Below are positions 16,180 to 25,978 of a stretch of DNA of 64,000 nucleotides, one piece after another. The stretch is from Pigmentiphaga sp. NML030171. Its GTDB lineage: Bacteria; Pseudomonadota; Gammaproteobacteria; Burkholderiales; Burkholderiaceae_B. Within the stretch, counting starts at the first letter, position 1, and the number at the start of each line of letters is the position of its first letter. A program made the translations under genes and the position numbers. The notes below the pieces were generated by a model. It searched no databases. It had not been told where the DNA came from and worked only from the letters and a program-made list of their open reading frames with translations. The DNA lies in contig NZ_NINX01000033.1 in assembly GCF_002188635.1 (NCBI RefSeq), forward strand, positions 248,001 to 312,000, written 5' to 3'.

Positions 16180-17193
16180 CTATTCGACCTTGACGTGGGC
16201 GTCCTGGATCACCTTCGCCCAGAATGCATTCTGCTCGCGCACCAGTGCCCCGAAGGCCTGCTGGTTGCTGTCCACCGGCTCGAAGCCCAGTTCCAGCAGG
16301 CGGCTGCGGATCTCGGGACGCGCCAGTACCTTCTGCACCGAGGCGGCCATCTTCGCCGTCAGCGCGGCGGGCGTGCCGGCCGGCACCAGCAGGCCGCCGA
16401 AGCCGACCACTTCGAACCCGCCGTAGCCCGACTCCTTCATGGTCGGAATGTCGGGACTGATGGGCGAGCGCGTCGAACCGGTGCTGGCAAGAATGCGCAG
16501 GGTGCCCGCCTGCACGTGCGGCAGCAGGTCGGAGTAGGACGCGAACACGCTGGAGATGCGCCCGGCCGCCACGTCCATCACCGCGGGCGGGATGCCGGTG
16601 TAGGGCACGTGCAGCATGTCGATGCCGGCCTGCTGCATCAGGATGACCATGTTCAGGTGCGGGGTGGAACCCTGGCCCGGGCTGGAGAACGACAACTGGG
16701 CGCCAGGCCGCGCCGCGTACGCGGCGAACTCCTTGACTGTCTTGACGGGCAGCCCGGCGTTCACGCCCAGCCAAAGCTGGGCGGTGAAGAGCTGGGCCAC
16801 CGGCACGAAGCTGGCCACCGGGTCGTAGCCGGCCGAGCGCAGCAGGTGCGGCGCCTGCACGTAGGGTGTGGTGCCCAGCAGCATGGTGCGGCCGTCGGGC
16901 GGCGACTTGGCCACGTGGGCGGCGCCGATGACGCCGGAAGCGCCGGCGCGGTTGTCCACGACCACCGGCACGCCCCACTCCTTGGACAAGGGTTCGGCCA
17001 CCAGTCGCGCGGCGTTGTCGAACGAGCTGCCGGCACGGCCGGACACCACGATGGTCACGCGGCCACCGTCGAAAGGCTCGGCCGCCGCCGGCACCGCGCC
17101 CACGAACAGCGCGGCGCATGCCAGGACCGGCAGGCAGGCCAGCACGCGGCATGCGCGCCGGCGCGCGCGAACGCCAGAAATGTCTGATTCCAT
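16180..17193 (-). CDS. Bug-type (TctC) receptor (module copy 1)
   Basis: A 337-residue periplasmic receptor. The signal peptide runs through VLACLPVLACAALFVGAVPAAA. Mature blocks are VTIVVSGRAGSSFDNAARL, KSPPDGRTMLLGTTPY, and TGIPPAVMDVAAGRISSVFASYS. It is visibly closer to the receptor at 55857-56882 than to the others here (shared GIPPAVMDV/GTPPAVMDV, VFASYS, LASTG.TRS, PTMKE blocks). First gene of the leftward four-gene operon, reading away from the ABC exporter gene. No TctA/B genes nearby. Confidence 0.9.
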   Translation of the reverse strand: MESDISGVRARRRACRVLACLPVLACAALFVGAVPAAAEPFDGGRVTIVVSGRAGSSFDNAARLVAEPLSKEWGVPVVVDNRAGASGVIGAAHVAKSPPDGRTMLLGTTPYVQAPHLLRSAGYDPVASFVPVAQLFTAQLWLGVNAGLPVKTVKEFAAYAARPGAQLSFSSPGQGSTPHLNMVILMQQAGIDMLHVPYTGIPPAVMDVAAGRISSVFASYSDLLPHVQAGTLRILASTGSTRSPISPDIPTMKESGYGGFEVVGFGGLLVPAGTPAALTAKMAASVQKVLARPEIRSRLLELGFEPVDSNQQAFGALVREQNAFWAKVIQDAHVKVE

Positions 17194-17394
17194 GGTTGTC
17201 TCCCCTTTTCCCGGGTGGTTTGTCGTGCGAATACTGGAATCCGGGCGGGAAGCGGTCAAACGGAATTCTCGCCGGCTGAGACAACGCAAACGGCTGCCGT
17301 CGCCGCCCCCGCGTCGGCGCATCCCCATGGGGTAAACGAGCCTGGATATCCGAACAGGCGTATCGTTGCCAACATTGCTTCCTGGAAACACGCT

Positions 17395-19230
17395 TTGAAC
17401 ACACCTGCTCCTGCGCGCCGCCCCGGCGGCGGCCTGGCCACCCTGCGCACCCTGCTCCCCTACCTGTGGCCGGCCCACGCGCCCCGGCTGCGCCTGCGCA
17501 TCGTGGCCGCCCTGGCACTGCTGGTCGCCGCCAAGGTCGCCAACGTCTACGTCCCCATCTTCTACAAGTCGGCGGTGGACGCCCTGGGCGGCACGGCGGC
17601 CGCCGCGCTGGCCATCCCGGTGGGGATGATCCTGGCCTACGGCGGCGCCCGCGTCCTGTCGCTGGTGTTCTCGGAACTGCGCGACGCGGTGTTCGCGCGC
17701 GTGGCGCAGAACGCCATCCGCGTCGTCGGCCTGCAGGTGTTCCGCCACCTGCACGGGCTGGCGCTGCGCTTCCACCTGGCCCGCCAGACCGGCGGGCTCA
17801 CGCGTTCCATCGAGCGCGGCACGCGGGCGATCAGCACGCTGCTGTCCTACATGCTGTTCAACGTGCTGCCCACGCTGTTCGAGATCGGGCTGGTCACCGT
17901 GATCCTGTGGCACATGTTCGACGCCTGGTTCGCGCTGGCGACCCTGGTCACGGTGGTGCTGTACATCGCCTACACGCTGCTCGTCACCGAATGGCGCACG
18001 AAGTTCCGGCGCCAGATGAACGAGACCGACTCCGAGGCCAACACCAAGGCCATCGACAGCCTGCTCAACTACGAGACCGTGAAGTACTTCGGCAACGAGG
18101 AACACGAGGCGCGGCGCTACGACCACGCGCTGGGCCGCTACGAGCGCGCGGCGGTCAAGAGCCAGGTCAGCCTGTCGCTGCTGAACATCGGCCAGGCCGC
18201 GATCATCTCGGTCGGCCTGACCGTGGTGATGTGGATGGCGGCGCGCGGCATCGTCGCCGGCCGCCTGAGCATCGGCGACTTCGTGCTGGTCAACGCCTAC
18301 CTGCTACAGCTCTACCAGCCGCTGAACTTCTTCGGCTTCGTCTACCGCGAGATCAAGCAATCGCTGATCGACATGGACCGCATGTTCGAGCTGCTGTCGG
18401 AAGACCGCGAGATCGCCGACGAGCCCGGCGCGCCCGACCTGCGCGTGGACGGCGCCACCGTCGAGTTCCGCCACGTGGTGTTCGGCTATGATCCGCGGCG
18501 CCTGATCCTGAAGGACGTCAGCTTCACCATACCCGCGGGCAGGACGGTGGCCGTGGTGGGCTCGTCGGGCGCGGGCAAGTCCACCCTGAGCCGGCTGCTG
18601 TTCCGCTTCTACGACGTCAGCGGCGGCGCGATCCTGATAGACGGCCAGGACATCCGCAAGATCAGCCAGTCCAGCCTGCGCGCGGCCATCGGCATCGTGC
18701 CGCAGGACACCGTGCTGTTCAACGACACCATCTACTACAACATCGCCTACGGGCGCCCGGGCGCGACCCAGGCCGAGATCGAGGAAGCCGCGCGTCTGGC
18801 CCACATCCACGATTTCATCCTGGCCATGCCCGACGGCTACCAGACCGTGGTGGGCGAACGCGGACTGAAGCTCTCCGGCGGCGAGAAGCAGCGCGTGGCG
18901 ATCGCCCGCACCATCCTGAAGCGGCCGGCGGTGCTGGTGTTCGACGAGGCCACCAGCGCGCTGGACACGCACACCGAACGCGAGATCCAGGGCAACCTGC
19001 GCGAGGTCAGCCGCGGACGCACCACGCTGACCATCGCCCACCGCCTGTCCACCATCATCGACGCCGACGAGATCATCGTGCTGGACGGCGGCCGGGTGGT
19101 GGAGCGCGGCCGCCACCACCAGTTGTTGACGCTGGACGGGGTCTATGCGGCCATGTGGCGCCGGCAGCAGGAAAGCACCGCAGGCGGCGACGAGCTCAAG
19201 CCCTACCAGGCCGCGGAGCAGGCCACCTGA
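17395..19230 (+). CDS. Atm1/HMT-type ABC exporter (fused permease-ATPase)
   Basis: Half-transporter of 611 aa with an N-terminal six-helix permease and C-terminal ATPase. ATPase motifs: Walker [10 protein letters not shown], signature LSGGEKQR, Walker [13 protein letters not shown], switch IAHRLST. The permease block [27 protein letters not shown] is diagnostic of the Atm1/HMT1 branch, whose members export glutathione-linked or metal-thiol compounds and affect Fe-S and metal balance. TTG 17395 is chosen because the preceding frame has no start near the conserved N-terminus. Divergent from the Bug receptor operon; convergent with the aldolase gene. Confidence 0.92.
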   Translation: MNTPAPARRPGGGLATLRTLLPYLWPAHAPRLRLRIVAALALLVAAKVANVYVPIFYKSAVDALGGTAAAALAIPVGMILAYGGARVLSLVFSELRDAVFARVAQNAIRVVGLQVFRHLHGLALRFHLARQTGGLTRSIERGTRAISTLLSYMLFNVLPTLFEIGLVTVILWHMFDAWFALATLVTVVLYIAYTLLVTEWRTKFRRQMNETDSEANTKAIDSLLNYETVKYFGNEEHEARRYDHALGRYERAAVKSQVSLSLLNIGQAAIISVGLTVVMWMAARGIVAGRLSIGDFVLVNAYLLQLYQPLNFFGFVYREIKQSLIDMDRMFELLSEDREIADEPGAPDLRVDGATVEFRHVVFGYDPRRLILKDVSFTIPAGRTVAVVGSSGAGKSTLSRLLFRFYDVSGGAILIDGQDIRKISQSSLRAAIGIVPQDTVLFNDTIYYNIAYGRPGATQAEIEEAARLAHIHDFILAMPDGYQTVVGERGLKLSGGEKQRVAIARTILKRPAVLVFDEATSALDTHTEREIQGNLREVSRGRTTLTIAHRLSTIIDADEIIVLDGGRVVERGRHHQLLTLDGVYAAMWRRQQESTAGGDELKPYQAAEQAT

Positions 19231-19240
19231 TTCGATCCGG

Positions 19241-19900
19241 TCAGGCGGCCGCGGCGTCCTGGAGCGTGGCCTGGAGCGACGCCACCAGCGCCTCGGTGTC
19301 GCGCGCGGCCAGCCGCGCCTTGTCGAACAGGTTGCTGCCCATGCCGACGATATCGGCGCCGGCGCGGTAATAGGCGGACATGTTCTCGCGCGTCACGCCC
19401 CCGGTCGGGCAGAACAGCGTGTCGGGGAAGACCGCCTTCACCGCCGCCAGGTGGCCCGGGCCGCCGGTGCCGGCGGGAAAAATCTTCACCACGTCGGCGC
19501 CGGCCGCCTTCGCCGCCAGGATCTCGGTGGGCGTGAACGCGCCCAGCATGCTCAGGGCGCCCGCCGCGCCCGCCAGTTCCACCAGCGCCGGCACGACGCC
19601 CGGCGCGACCAGGAAATCGGCGCCCGCTTCCAGGGCCGAGCGGGCCTGCTCGGCATCCAGCACGGTGCCCACGCCTATCAGCACGTCCGCGTGGCCGGCC
19701 CGTTCGGCCTCGGTCCGCAGCGATCGCAGGACATCCAGCACGCCGGGAATGGTCCAGGTCAGCTCGATGCCCCGGCAGCCGGCGCGCAAAGCCACCTGCG
19801 CGGCGTAAAGGGCGGTCTCGGCGTCCTGGTAGCGCAGGACGGGGATCAGCCGCGCGGCCCGCAGCACGGCCCAGCGCTGCTGGGGGATGGAATCGGCCAT
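19241..19900 (-). CDS. eda: 2-dehydro-3-deoxy-phosphogluconate (KHG/KDPG) aldolase
   Basis: Class I aldolase splitting KDPG (or 4-hydroxy-2-oxoglutarate) to pyruvate and an aldehyde. The 219-residue protein has the catalytic Glu46 (RGIELTWT) and Schiff-base Lys139 (VVKIFPAG), with the phosphate loop GGVTRENM. ATG 19900 is chosen; a GTG nine codons upstream is possible. The KDPG dehydratase (edd) is not adjacent, so its physiological role is open (Entner-Doudoroff, or sugar-acid breakdown). It ends 10 bp from the convergent ABC exporter. Confidence 0.9.
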   Translation of the reverse strand: MADSIPQQRWAVLRAARLIPVLRYQDAETALYAAQVALRAGCRGIELTWTIPGVLDVLRSLRTEAERAGHADVLIGVGTVLDAEQARSALEAGADFLVAPGVVPALVELAGAAGALSMLGAFTPTEILAAKAAGADVVKIFPAGTGGPGHLAAVKAVFPDTLFCPTGGVTRENMSAYYRAGADIVGMGSNLFDKARLAARDTEALVASLQATLQDAAAA

Positions 19901-19978
19901 GTTCGTCGTCCGGGAAGAATCCGACACAGGCTAGCATGGCGCGCGGCGCGCGCCTGTAAGGGGCGGCAACACGCGCCG

Positions 19979-21184
19979 CTAGCGGGCGGACGGGGATACG
20001 GCCCTGGATGCGCGCGGCCGCAGGGTCCAGGCCGCCGCGGCGGCCAGCGCGGCCACGGCGCCGCCGATCGACACGCCATGCCAGCCGGCATGCGCGTATA
20101 GCCAGGCCGATGCCAGCGAGCCCAGCGAGCCGCCGATGAAGTAGCTCGTCATGTAGGCCGCCGTCAGGCGGCCGCGCGCCTCGGGGCGGATGCGATAGAT
20201 GGCGTTCTGGTTGCTGATGTGCGAGGCCTGCGCGCCCAGGTCCATCAGGATCACGCCGACCACCAGCAGCGCCACGGAATACTGGCCGAGCACGATGGGC
20301 AGCCACGACACCAGCAGCACCGCCAGGCCGAAGCGCGTGGCGGTCTCGCCCCTGCCGCGGTCGGCCAGCCGCCCCACCCGGGCGGCCGCCAGCGCGCCGG
20401 CCGCGCCCGCCAGGCCGAACAGGCCGATGGTGAAGGTGGAATAGCCGAACGGCGGCGCCGACAGCAGGAAGGCCAGCGACGTCCAGAACATGGCGAAGCT
20501 GGAAAAGGTCAGGGCGCCGAGCAGGGCACGGGTGCGCAACACCGGCTCCTGGGCGAACAGCGCCGCGATCGATGCGATCAGCCGGGGATACGGCATGCCG
20601 GCCGCCTGCGCCGGATGGTGCGGCAGCGAGCGGCGCAGGATGAAGGCCAGCGCGGCCATCAGGAGCGCGGCGATCCCGTAGACCAGGCGCCAGTTGCCCA
20701 GCGCCGCCACCAGTCCCGCGAAGGTGCGCGCCAGCAGGATGCCCAGCAGCAGGCCGCTCATCAGCGTGCCCACCACCCTGCCGCGTTCGTTCGGCGCCGC
20801 CAGCGTGGCGCCGAAGGGCACCAGCACCTGGGCGACCACCGAGAACAGCCCGGCCACGGTCGTGCCGGCCAGCAGGACCGGCAGGTTGCCGGCCAGCGCG
20901 CTGGCGCACAGCCCGCCGGCGGCCAGCAGCGTCATCACGAAGATCAGGTTGCGCCGGTCCAGCAGATCGCCCAGCGGGACCAGCAGGAACAGTCCCACCG
21001 CGTAGCTGACCTGGGCCGCTGTCACGATGGAGCCGGCCTCGGGCACGGACAGGCCGAGGTCGCCGGCGATCACGTGCAGCAACGGCTGGGCATAGTAATT
21101 GGCCGCCACGGTCAGGCCGGTGGCGATGGACATCAGCCAGACGAGGCCGGGACTCAGGGAAGGGGAAGAAGCGGATGCGGTCAT
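19979..21184 (-). CDS. MFS transporter (YnfM/arabinose-efflux-like)
   Basis: A 12-helix inner-membrane transporter, 401 aa from ATG 21184 (a start six codons earlier is possible). It has the typical N-terminal block ATGLTVAANYYAQPLLHVIAGDLGLS, the loop PLGDLLDRRNL between helices 2 and 3, and NERGRVVGTLMSGLLLGILLARTFAG. These fit drug/sugar efflux members such as YnfM. Divergent from acylphosphatase; no local regulator. Substrate unknown. Confidence 0.85.
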   Translation of the reverse strand: MTASASSPSLSPGLVWLMSIATGLTVAANYYAQPLLHVIAGDLGLSVPEAGSIVTAAQVSYAVGLFLLVPLGDLLDRRNLIFVMTLLAAGGLCASALAGNLPVLLAGTTVAGLFSVVAQVLVPFGATLAAPNERGRVVGTLMSGLLLGILLARTFAGLVAALGNWRLVYGIAALLMAALAFILRRSLPHHPAQAAGMPYPRLIASIAALFAQEPVLRTRALLGALTFSSFAMFWTSLAFLLSAPPFGYSTFTIGLFGLAGAAGALAAARVGRLADRGRGETATRFGLAVLLVSWLPIVLGQYSVALLVVGVILMDLGAQASHISNQNAIYRIRPEARGRLTAAYMTSYFIGGSLGSLASAWLYAHAGWHGVSIGGAVAALAAAAAWTLRPRASRAVSPSAR

Positions 21185-21281
21185 GACGACATTATTCCGC
21201 ACGAAGCCTTATCTGATCCAACGCCGGCGGGCACGTTTTCCGCTGGTAGACTCGATTCCCCAGCCATTTTCGAATCGATCC

Positions 21282-21578
21282 ATGCAAGAACTCGACAGCA
21301 CCGCCCCCCTGGAAACCGTACTCGTCCGCGTGACCGGCAGGGTCCAGGGCGTCGGCTATCGCCTGGCCACGGTCCGGCGCGCCCACCTGGTAGGCGTGGG
21401 CGGCTGGGTGCGCAACAATGACGACGGCTCGGTCGAGGCGCTGGTGCAGGGCACGCCCGACCAGGTCGACCAGATGCTCGAATGGATGCGCCAGGGCCCG
21501 CCCCAGGCGCGCGTGGACGACCTGGCGAGCGAGCGCCAGTTCATCGACCGGCGGTTCGCCCGCTTCGAGCAGCAATGA
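21282..21578 (+). CDS. acyP: Acylphosphatase
   Basis: A small cytosolic enzyme (98 aa) hydrolysing acyl phosphates. The phosphate loop GRVQGVGYR carries catalytic Arg27, and Asn45 follows in WVRNNDDGSV. The fold is complete (TGR to VDDLA). Start ATG 21282 matches the usual family beginning. It stops directly against the aldehyde dehydrogenase stop on the other strand, so the two genes converge with no space. Confidence 0.93.
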   Translation: MQELDSTAPLETVLVRVTGRVQGVGYRLATVRRAHLVGVGGWVRNNDDGSVEALVQGTPDQVDQMLEWMRQGPPQARVDDLASERQFIDRRFARFEQQ

Positions 21579-23051
21579 TCAGCCCAGCTTGACGTTCACG
21601 TTCTTGGTGTAGGTGAACTCCAGCAATTCGGCGAAGCATTCCTCGCGGCCGATGCCCGACTGCTTGACGCCGCCGAAGGGCGCGCCCAGGAAATGCTGGC
21701 TGGTGTTGTTGATCCACACATAGCCCGTCGTCATGCGCCGTGCGGCCCGGTGTGCCGTGTCCAGGTCGCGGGTCCAGATCGATCCCGTCAGCCCGAAATC
21801 GACGCCGTTCACCTGCTCGAACAGCGCATCCTCGTCGCGCCACTTGAAGACCGACAGGATGGGACCGAAGACTTCCTCGCGCGCCAACCGCATGTGCGGC
21901 TGTACGTCGGCGAACACCGTCGGTTCGAAGAAGAACCCCTGCGCCAGCGCGGGGTCGGCGGGCCGCTTGCCGCCGCTCACCAGCCGCGCCCCTTCCTCCA
22001 GGGCGGAAGCGACGAAGCCCTCGACCTTCTGCAATTGCGCCCGGCTGACCAGCGCCCCCATGGTGGTGGCCGGGTCGATGGGGATGCCGGGCTTGTGGCG
22101 CTCGGGCAGCAGGCGGGCCACGGCCTCGAGCACGCGGTCGTGGATGGACTCGTGCAGGAAGACCCTGCTGGTGGAGCCGCAACTCTGGCCCGACCAGGTG
22201 AAGTTCATGCCACCGATGATGCCCTGCACCAGCTTGTCGAGATCGGCATCCGGATAGGCGATCAGGGCGTTCTTGCCGCCCAGCTCCAGCAGCACGGGCT
22301 TCAAGTCGCGGGCCGCCGTCTCCATGACCGCCTTGCCGGTCGGCACGCCGCCGATCAGCGTGACCTTGCGCACCAGCGGATGCCGCGACATGGCGTCGCC
22401 GCATTCGCGGCCGCCGCACAGGAAGTTCACCACGCCCGGCGGGAAGATGTCGCCCACCAGCTCGGCCAGCCGGATGATGGACAGCGGCGCCTGGTCGGGC
22501 GCCTTGACCACCACCGTGTTGCCCGCGGCCAGCGGCGCCGCGATGCGCAGCGCCGCGAACATCAGCGGATGGTTGTAGGCGACGATGCGGGCGATCACGC
22601 CCATGGGCTCGCGCACGGTGTAGTTCAGGTTGCCGTCGCCCATGGGTATCGTCTCGCCCTTGACCTCGGCGGCCAGGCCGGCGAAGTACTCCAGGCCGTC
22701 GGCGGCGAAACCGGCATCGTTCAACAGGGCGGAGACGGGATTCCCGTTGTTCAGCGAATCGAGCTGCGCCAGCGGCAGCGCGTGTTCGCGCAGGACGGCG
22801 GCGGCGCGGCGCAGGTAGTCGGCCCGGCGCGCGGGCGGCAGGCTGGCCCAGGCCGGAAACGCGGCCTGGGCCGCGCGCACGGCGGCGTCCACGTCGTCCG
22901 CGCCCGCCACCGGAGCCTGGGTGATGGCTTCGTCATAGGCGGGATTGATGGTGTCGGCATACAGGCCGGAGGCCGGTTCGTGCCAGGCGCCGCCGTAGTA
23001 CAGGCTGCGCCGGGTGGGAAGTATGCCCGGGGGGATCTCGTGAGCACGCAT
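21579..23051 (-). CDS. Aldehyde dehydrogenase (benzaldehyde/betaine-type)
   Basis: NAD(P)-dependent oxidation of an aldehyde to an acid. The 490-residue protein has all catalytic residues: Asn160, Lys183, Glu256 (LELGGKN) and nucleophile Cys291 (GQSCGS), plus C-terminal EEVFGPILS and PFGGVKQSGIGRE. Third gene of the operon Bug receptor, ThDP decarboxylase, aldehyde dehydrogenase. The neighbouring decarboxylase would release an aldehyde, so this enzyme likely removes it, as in the mandelate pathway. The actual 2-oxoacid is not known. Confidence 0.92.
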   Translation of the reverse strand: MRAHEIPPGILPTRRSLYYGGAWHEPASGLYADTINPAYDEAITQAPVAGADDVDAAVRAAQAAFPAWASLPPARRADYLRRAAAVLREHALPLAQLDSLNNGNPVSALLNDAGFAADGLEYFAGLAAEVKGETIPMGDGNLNYTVREPMGVIARIVAYNHPLMFAALRIAAPLAAGNTVVVKAPDQAPLSIIRLAELVGDIFPPGVVNFLCGGRECGDAMSRHPLVRKVTLIGGVPTGKAVMETAARDLKPVLLELGGKNALIAYPDADLDKLVQGIIGGMNFTWSGQSCGSTSRVFLHESIHDRVLEAVARLLPERHKPGIPIDPATTMGALVSRAQLQKVEGFVASALEEGARLVSGGKRPADPALAQGFFFEPTVFADVQPHMRLAREEVFGPILSVFKWRDEDALFEQVNGVDFGLTGSIWTRDLDTAHRAARRMTTGYVWINNTSQHFLGAPFGGVKQSGIGREECFAELLEFTYTKNVNVKLG

Positions 23052-23078
23052 GGAAGACTCTCTTGAAAAAAGCGGAAG

Positions 23079-24869
23079 CTAGTGGCTGGAACGGGTCAGG
23101 CCCGCGGTCATGGCGGGGTTGTAGCCGGGCTGGACGATGGCATCGACGACCACGATGCCGCCCTGCCTGACCGTCGCGACGGCCTCGGCCAGGACGCGCT
23201 CGAGCTCGTCCGCGCGCCGGACCGGCCCGATGCCGGTCAGCCCCTGTGCCCGCGCGATCGCCGCCAGGTCGGGGGCGGGCTCGTCGATCCGCTGTCCTAC
23301 CCAGCGGTTCTCGACCGGCCGGCCGCGCTGGCGCGCCACGCGTTCCTGGTGGACCTCGTCGTTGAAGAACGAGCGGTTGTTGCAGACGATCATCAACATG
23401 GGGATGCCGGCATGGGCGGCCGTCCACAGCGCGTTCACGCCCATCATGTAGTCGCCGTCGCCGATCAGCGCTACCGGCAGGCGATCGCCGCCCTTGAGCG
23501 CCAGCGCCGATCCGATCGCCATGCCGGGGCCCGAGCCCACGCCGCCGCCGCCGTCGTAGCCGACGAAATCCAGCGGATGCCGGAAGTCCCAGAACTCGCC
23601 GCTCCAGCTGAGCGGCAGGCGCGTCAGGCACGTCGGCGCATCGCCCAGCACCTTGCGCAACACGGCGGCCACGGTGGGCACGGTCATGGGCGCGGCCGGG
23701 TCTCCGGGTATTTCGGGGCGCCGCACCGGCGCCGCCGCAGGCGCCTGCTCGCGGCGCGGCGTCACGTGTTCGTTCAGCAGCGCGACCGCGGGTTCGGGTT
23801 CGGACAACAGGAAGAGATCGACCGGCGGCAGGCCCTGGTGGTCCATGCTCCAGCCGTTGTGGCTGTAGTGGTCCACCGACACCTGGATGACGCGGCTGCC
23901 CACCGGGTCGGCGCCCCAGGCCTGCTTGAGCGTACCCGCCAGGTCCAGCCAGTCCAGGCTCAGCACCACGTCGGCCTCGCGCAGCACCTTCTGCGCCTCG
24001 GGATGCAGGAACATGCCGCTGGGCGCTGCATGCAGCGGATGATCGGTGGGGAAGGCGGCGCCCACCTTCAGGTCGGTCAGCACCTGCGCCCGCAGGGTCT
24101 CGGCCAGGCGCACGCGCGCGGCCCAGCCTTCCTCGGAGCGCGACACCCGTCCGGCCAGGATGACGGGGCGCTTCGCCTGCGACAGCCAGGCCGCGGCCTG
24201 CCGCACCTGCTCGTCCGCCGGCCGGGCGGGCGGCGGCGGCAGGTAGCGGGCGGGATCGGGCAGCGGGATGTCCTCGTCGCAGCGCGCCTCCTGCACCGCC
24301 GCATCCAGACAGACGTATACCGGGCCGTGCGGCGCCGTGGTCGCGATCTGGCGGGCGCGCAGCAGGGCTTCCAGCGCGGCGGGCACGGACGCGGGCTGGG
24401 CGTCCCACTTGACGAAGTGCCGCACCAGGGCGCCCTGGTCCTGCGCGGTATGGATCCAGTCTATCCACGGCCGGCGCTTGGCCGCATCCACCGGCCCGGT
24501 CGCACCCAGGATGATCACCGGCGCGCGGTCCACCCAGGCATCGTAGATGGCCATGGACCCGTGCATCAGGCCCACGTTCGCATGCAGCGCAGCGCCCAGC
24601 GGCTTGCCGGTCACCTTGGCATAGCCGTGCGCGATGGCGACCGCGTGCTCTTCGTGCAGCACCACGATCATCTGCGGCTGGCGGTTGCCCAGGTGGTTGA
24701 CCAGGCTGTCGTGCAGGCCGCGATAGCTCGACCCCGGGTTCAGGATCAGATAGGGAATGTCCAGCTCGCGCAGCAGGTCGGCGATCCTGTCGCTGCCCCA
24801 TGCCACGCCGTCGTGTTCCCACGGCTGGGGTTCATCGCGTCGCACCAGCGATTCGGTGGAGGACTTCAT
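23079..24869 (-). CDS. ThDP-dependent 2-oxoacid decarboxylase/acetolactate synthase-like enzyme
   Basis: A 596-residue three-domain thiamine diphosphate enzyme. The Pyr-domain glutamate is in LHEEHAVAIAHGYAK (about residue 73), the central domain follows, and the PP-domain cofactor motif runs from GDGDYMM (470) to NN (498). Operon context, upstream of an aldehyde dehydrogenase and behind a Bug receptor, suggests non-oxidative decarboxylation of an imported 2-oxoacid (benzoylformate decarboxylase-like) rather than branched-chain amino acid synthesis. No regulatory subunit gene is nearby. Carboligation is an alternative. Confidence 0.85.
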   Translation of the reverse strand: MKSSTESLVRRDEPQPWEHDGVAWGSDRIADLLRELDIPYLILNPGSSYRGLHDSLVNHLGNRQPQMIVVLHEEHAVAIAHGYAKVTGKPLGAALHANVGLMHGSMAIYDAWVDRAPVIILGATGPVDAAKRRPWIDWIHTAQDQGALVRHFVKWDAQPASVPAALEALLRARQIATTAPHGPVYVCLDAAVQEARCDEDIPLPDPARYLPPPPARPADEQVRQAAAWLSQAKRPVILAGRVSRSEEGWAARVRLAETLRAQVLTDLKVGAAFPTDHPLHAAPSGMFLHPEAQKVLREADVVLSLDWLDLAGTLKQAWGADPVGSRVIQVSVDHYSHNGWSMDHQGLPPVDLFLLSEPEPAVALLNEHVTPRREQAPAAAPVRRPEIPGDPAAPMTVPTVAAVLRKVLGDAPTCLTRLPLSWSGEFWDFRHPLDFVGYDGGGGVGSGPGMAIGSALALKGGDRLPVALIGDGDYMMGVNALWTAAHAGIPMLMIVCNNRSFFNDEVHQERVARQRGRPVENRWVGQRIDEPAPDLAAIARAQGLTGIGPVRRADELERVLAEAVATVRQGGIVVVDAIVQPGYNPAMTAGLTRSSH

Positions 24870-24908
24870 GGTGTTTCCTGTGTATGAAGAAAAAGGCGGG
24901 GAGAAGAT

Positions 24909-25883
24909 TCAATCGACGCGGATGTTGGCGCGCTTGATGACCTCGGCCCAGCGCTTGCGGTCGTCGCGCATCATCCGGTCCAGCTCGGCCGGCGTGCTGG
25001 TGGCGGCCTGTATGCCCTGCTCGGCCAGCTTGGCCTGCACCGCCGGCATCTTCAGCGCGCGGTTCAGCTCGGCGTTCAGCTTCTGCACGATATCGGGCGG
25101 CGTGCCGGCGGGCGCGATCAACCCGATCCAGATGTCGCTCGCGAAATTCGGCACCTTCTCGGCAATGGTGGGCACCTCGGGCAGCGTCTGCAGCCGCTGC
25201 GCACCCGTCACGCCCAGCGCCCTGAGGCGGCCGTTCTGGATGTAGGGCAACGCGGAATTGATGGGGCAGAACATGACGTCCACCGTGCCCGCCAGCACGT
25301 CCACCAGCGCCGGGTTCGAGCCCTTGTAGGGCACGTGGGTCATCTGGGTGGAAGTCAGCGACTGGAAGATCTCGGCCGACATGTGCTGCGGGCTGCCTGA
25401 ACCGGCCGACGCATAGGTCAGCTTGCCCGGCTCGGCCTTGGCCATGGCAATCAGTTCCTCGATCGAACCGGCCTTCGACTGGCTGGGCACGACCAGCGTC
25501 ATGGGCAGCGTGGCCATCAGGCCGATTCCCATCAGGTCCTTCTGCACGTCGAAAGGCAGCTTGGGATACAGCGCGGGGTTGACGGCCACGGTCTGGTTGG
25601 GCGCGATTCCCAGCGTATAGCCGTCGGGCCTGGCCTTGGCCACCTGGTCGGTGCCTATGTTGCCGGCGGCGCCAGGCTTGTTCTCCACCACGAAGGGCTG
25701 GCCGAGCGTCTTCGACATTTCCTCGCCCAGCACGCGGGCCAGCACGTCGTTCGAGCCGCCCGGCGGCAGCGGCACGATGATGCGTATGGGCTTGCTGGGA
25801 TAGTCCTGGGCGGACGCGGCGGCGGCCGCGCAACAACCGATGAGCGCCGCGGCGAACGCCGCGCGATAGGGATGTTTCATCAT
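24909..25883 (-). CDS. Bug-type (TctC) receptor for the decarboxylase operon
   Basis: Periplasmic receptor of 324 aa. The signal peptide ends near ASAQ; hallmarks are YPSKPIRIIVPLPPGGSNDVLARVL, NKPGAAGNIGTDQVAKARPDGYTL (in parts), ASAGSGSPQHM and HVPYKGSNPALVD. It is the first gene after an AT-rich operator-like stretch, and the ThDP decarboxylase and aldehyde dehydrogenase follow at short spacing. It probably captures the acid degraded by them. Confidence 0.92.
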   Translation of the reverse strand: MMKHPYRAAFAAALIGCCAAAAASAQDYPSKPIRIIVPLPPGGSNDVLARVLGEEMSKTLGQPFVVENKPGAAGNIGTDQVAKARPDGYTLGIAPNQTVAVNPALYPKLPFDVQKDLMGIGLMATLPMTLVVPSQSKAGSIEELIAMAKAEPGKLTYASAGSGSPQHMSAEIFQSLTSTQMTHVPYKGSNPALVDVLAGTVDVMFCPINSALPYIQNGRLRALGVTGAQRLQTLPEVPTIAEKVPNFASDIWIGLIAPAGTPPDIVQKLNAELNRALKMPAVQAKLAEQGIQAATSTPAELDRMMRDDRKRWAEVIKRANIRVD

Positions 25884-25978
25884 GTCTCCTCGCTGTGGCC
25901 CGCGCCGCGCGAGGCGAGAGGCGTCACGCAGCGGGCCGTTTCGTTGGCGGGGCCATGATAGGGACTGGCATCCGGGCG

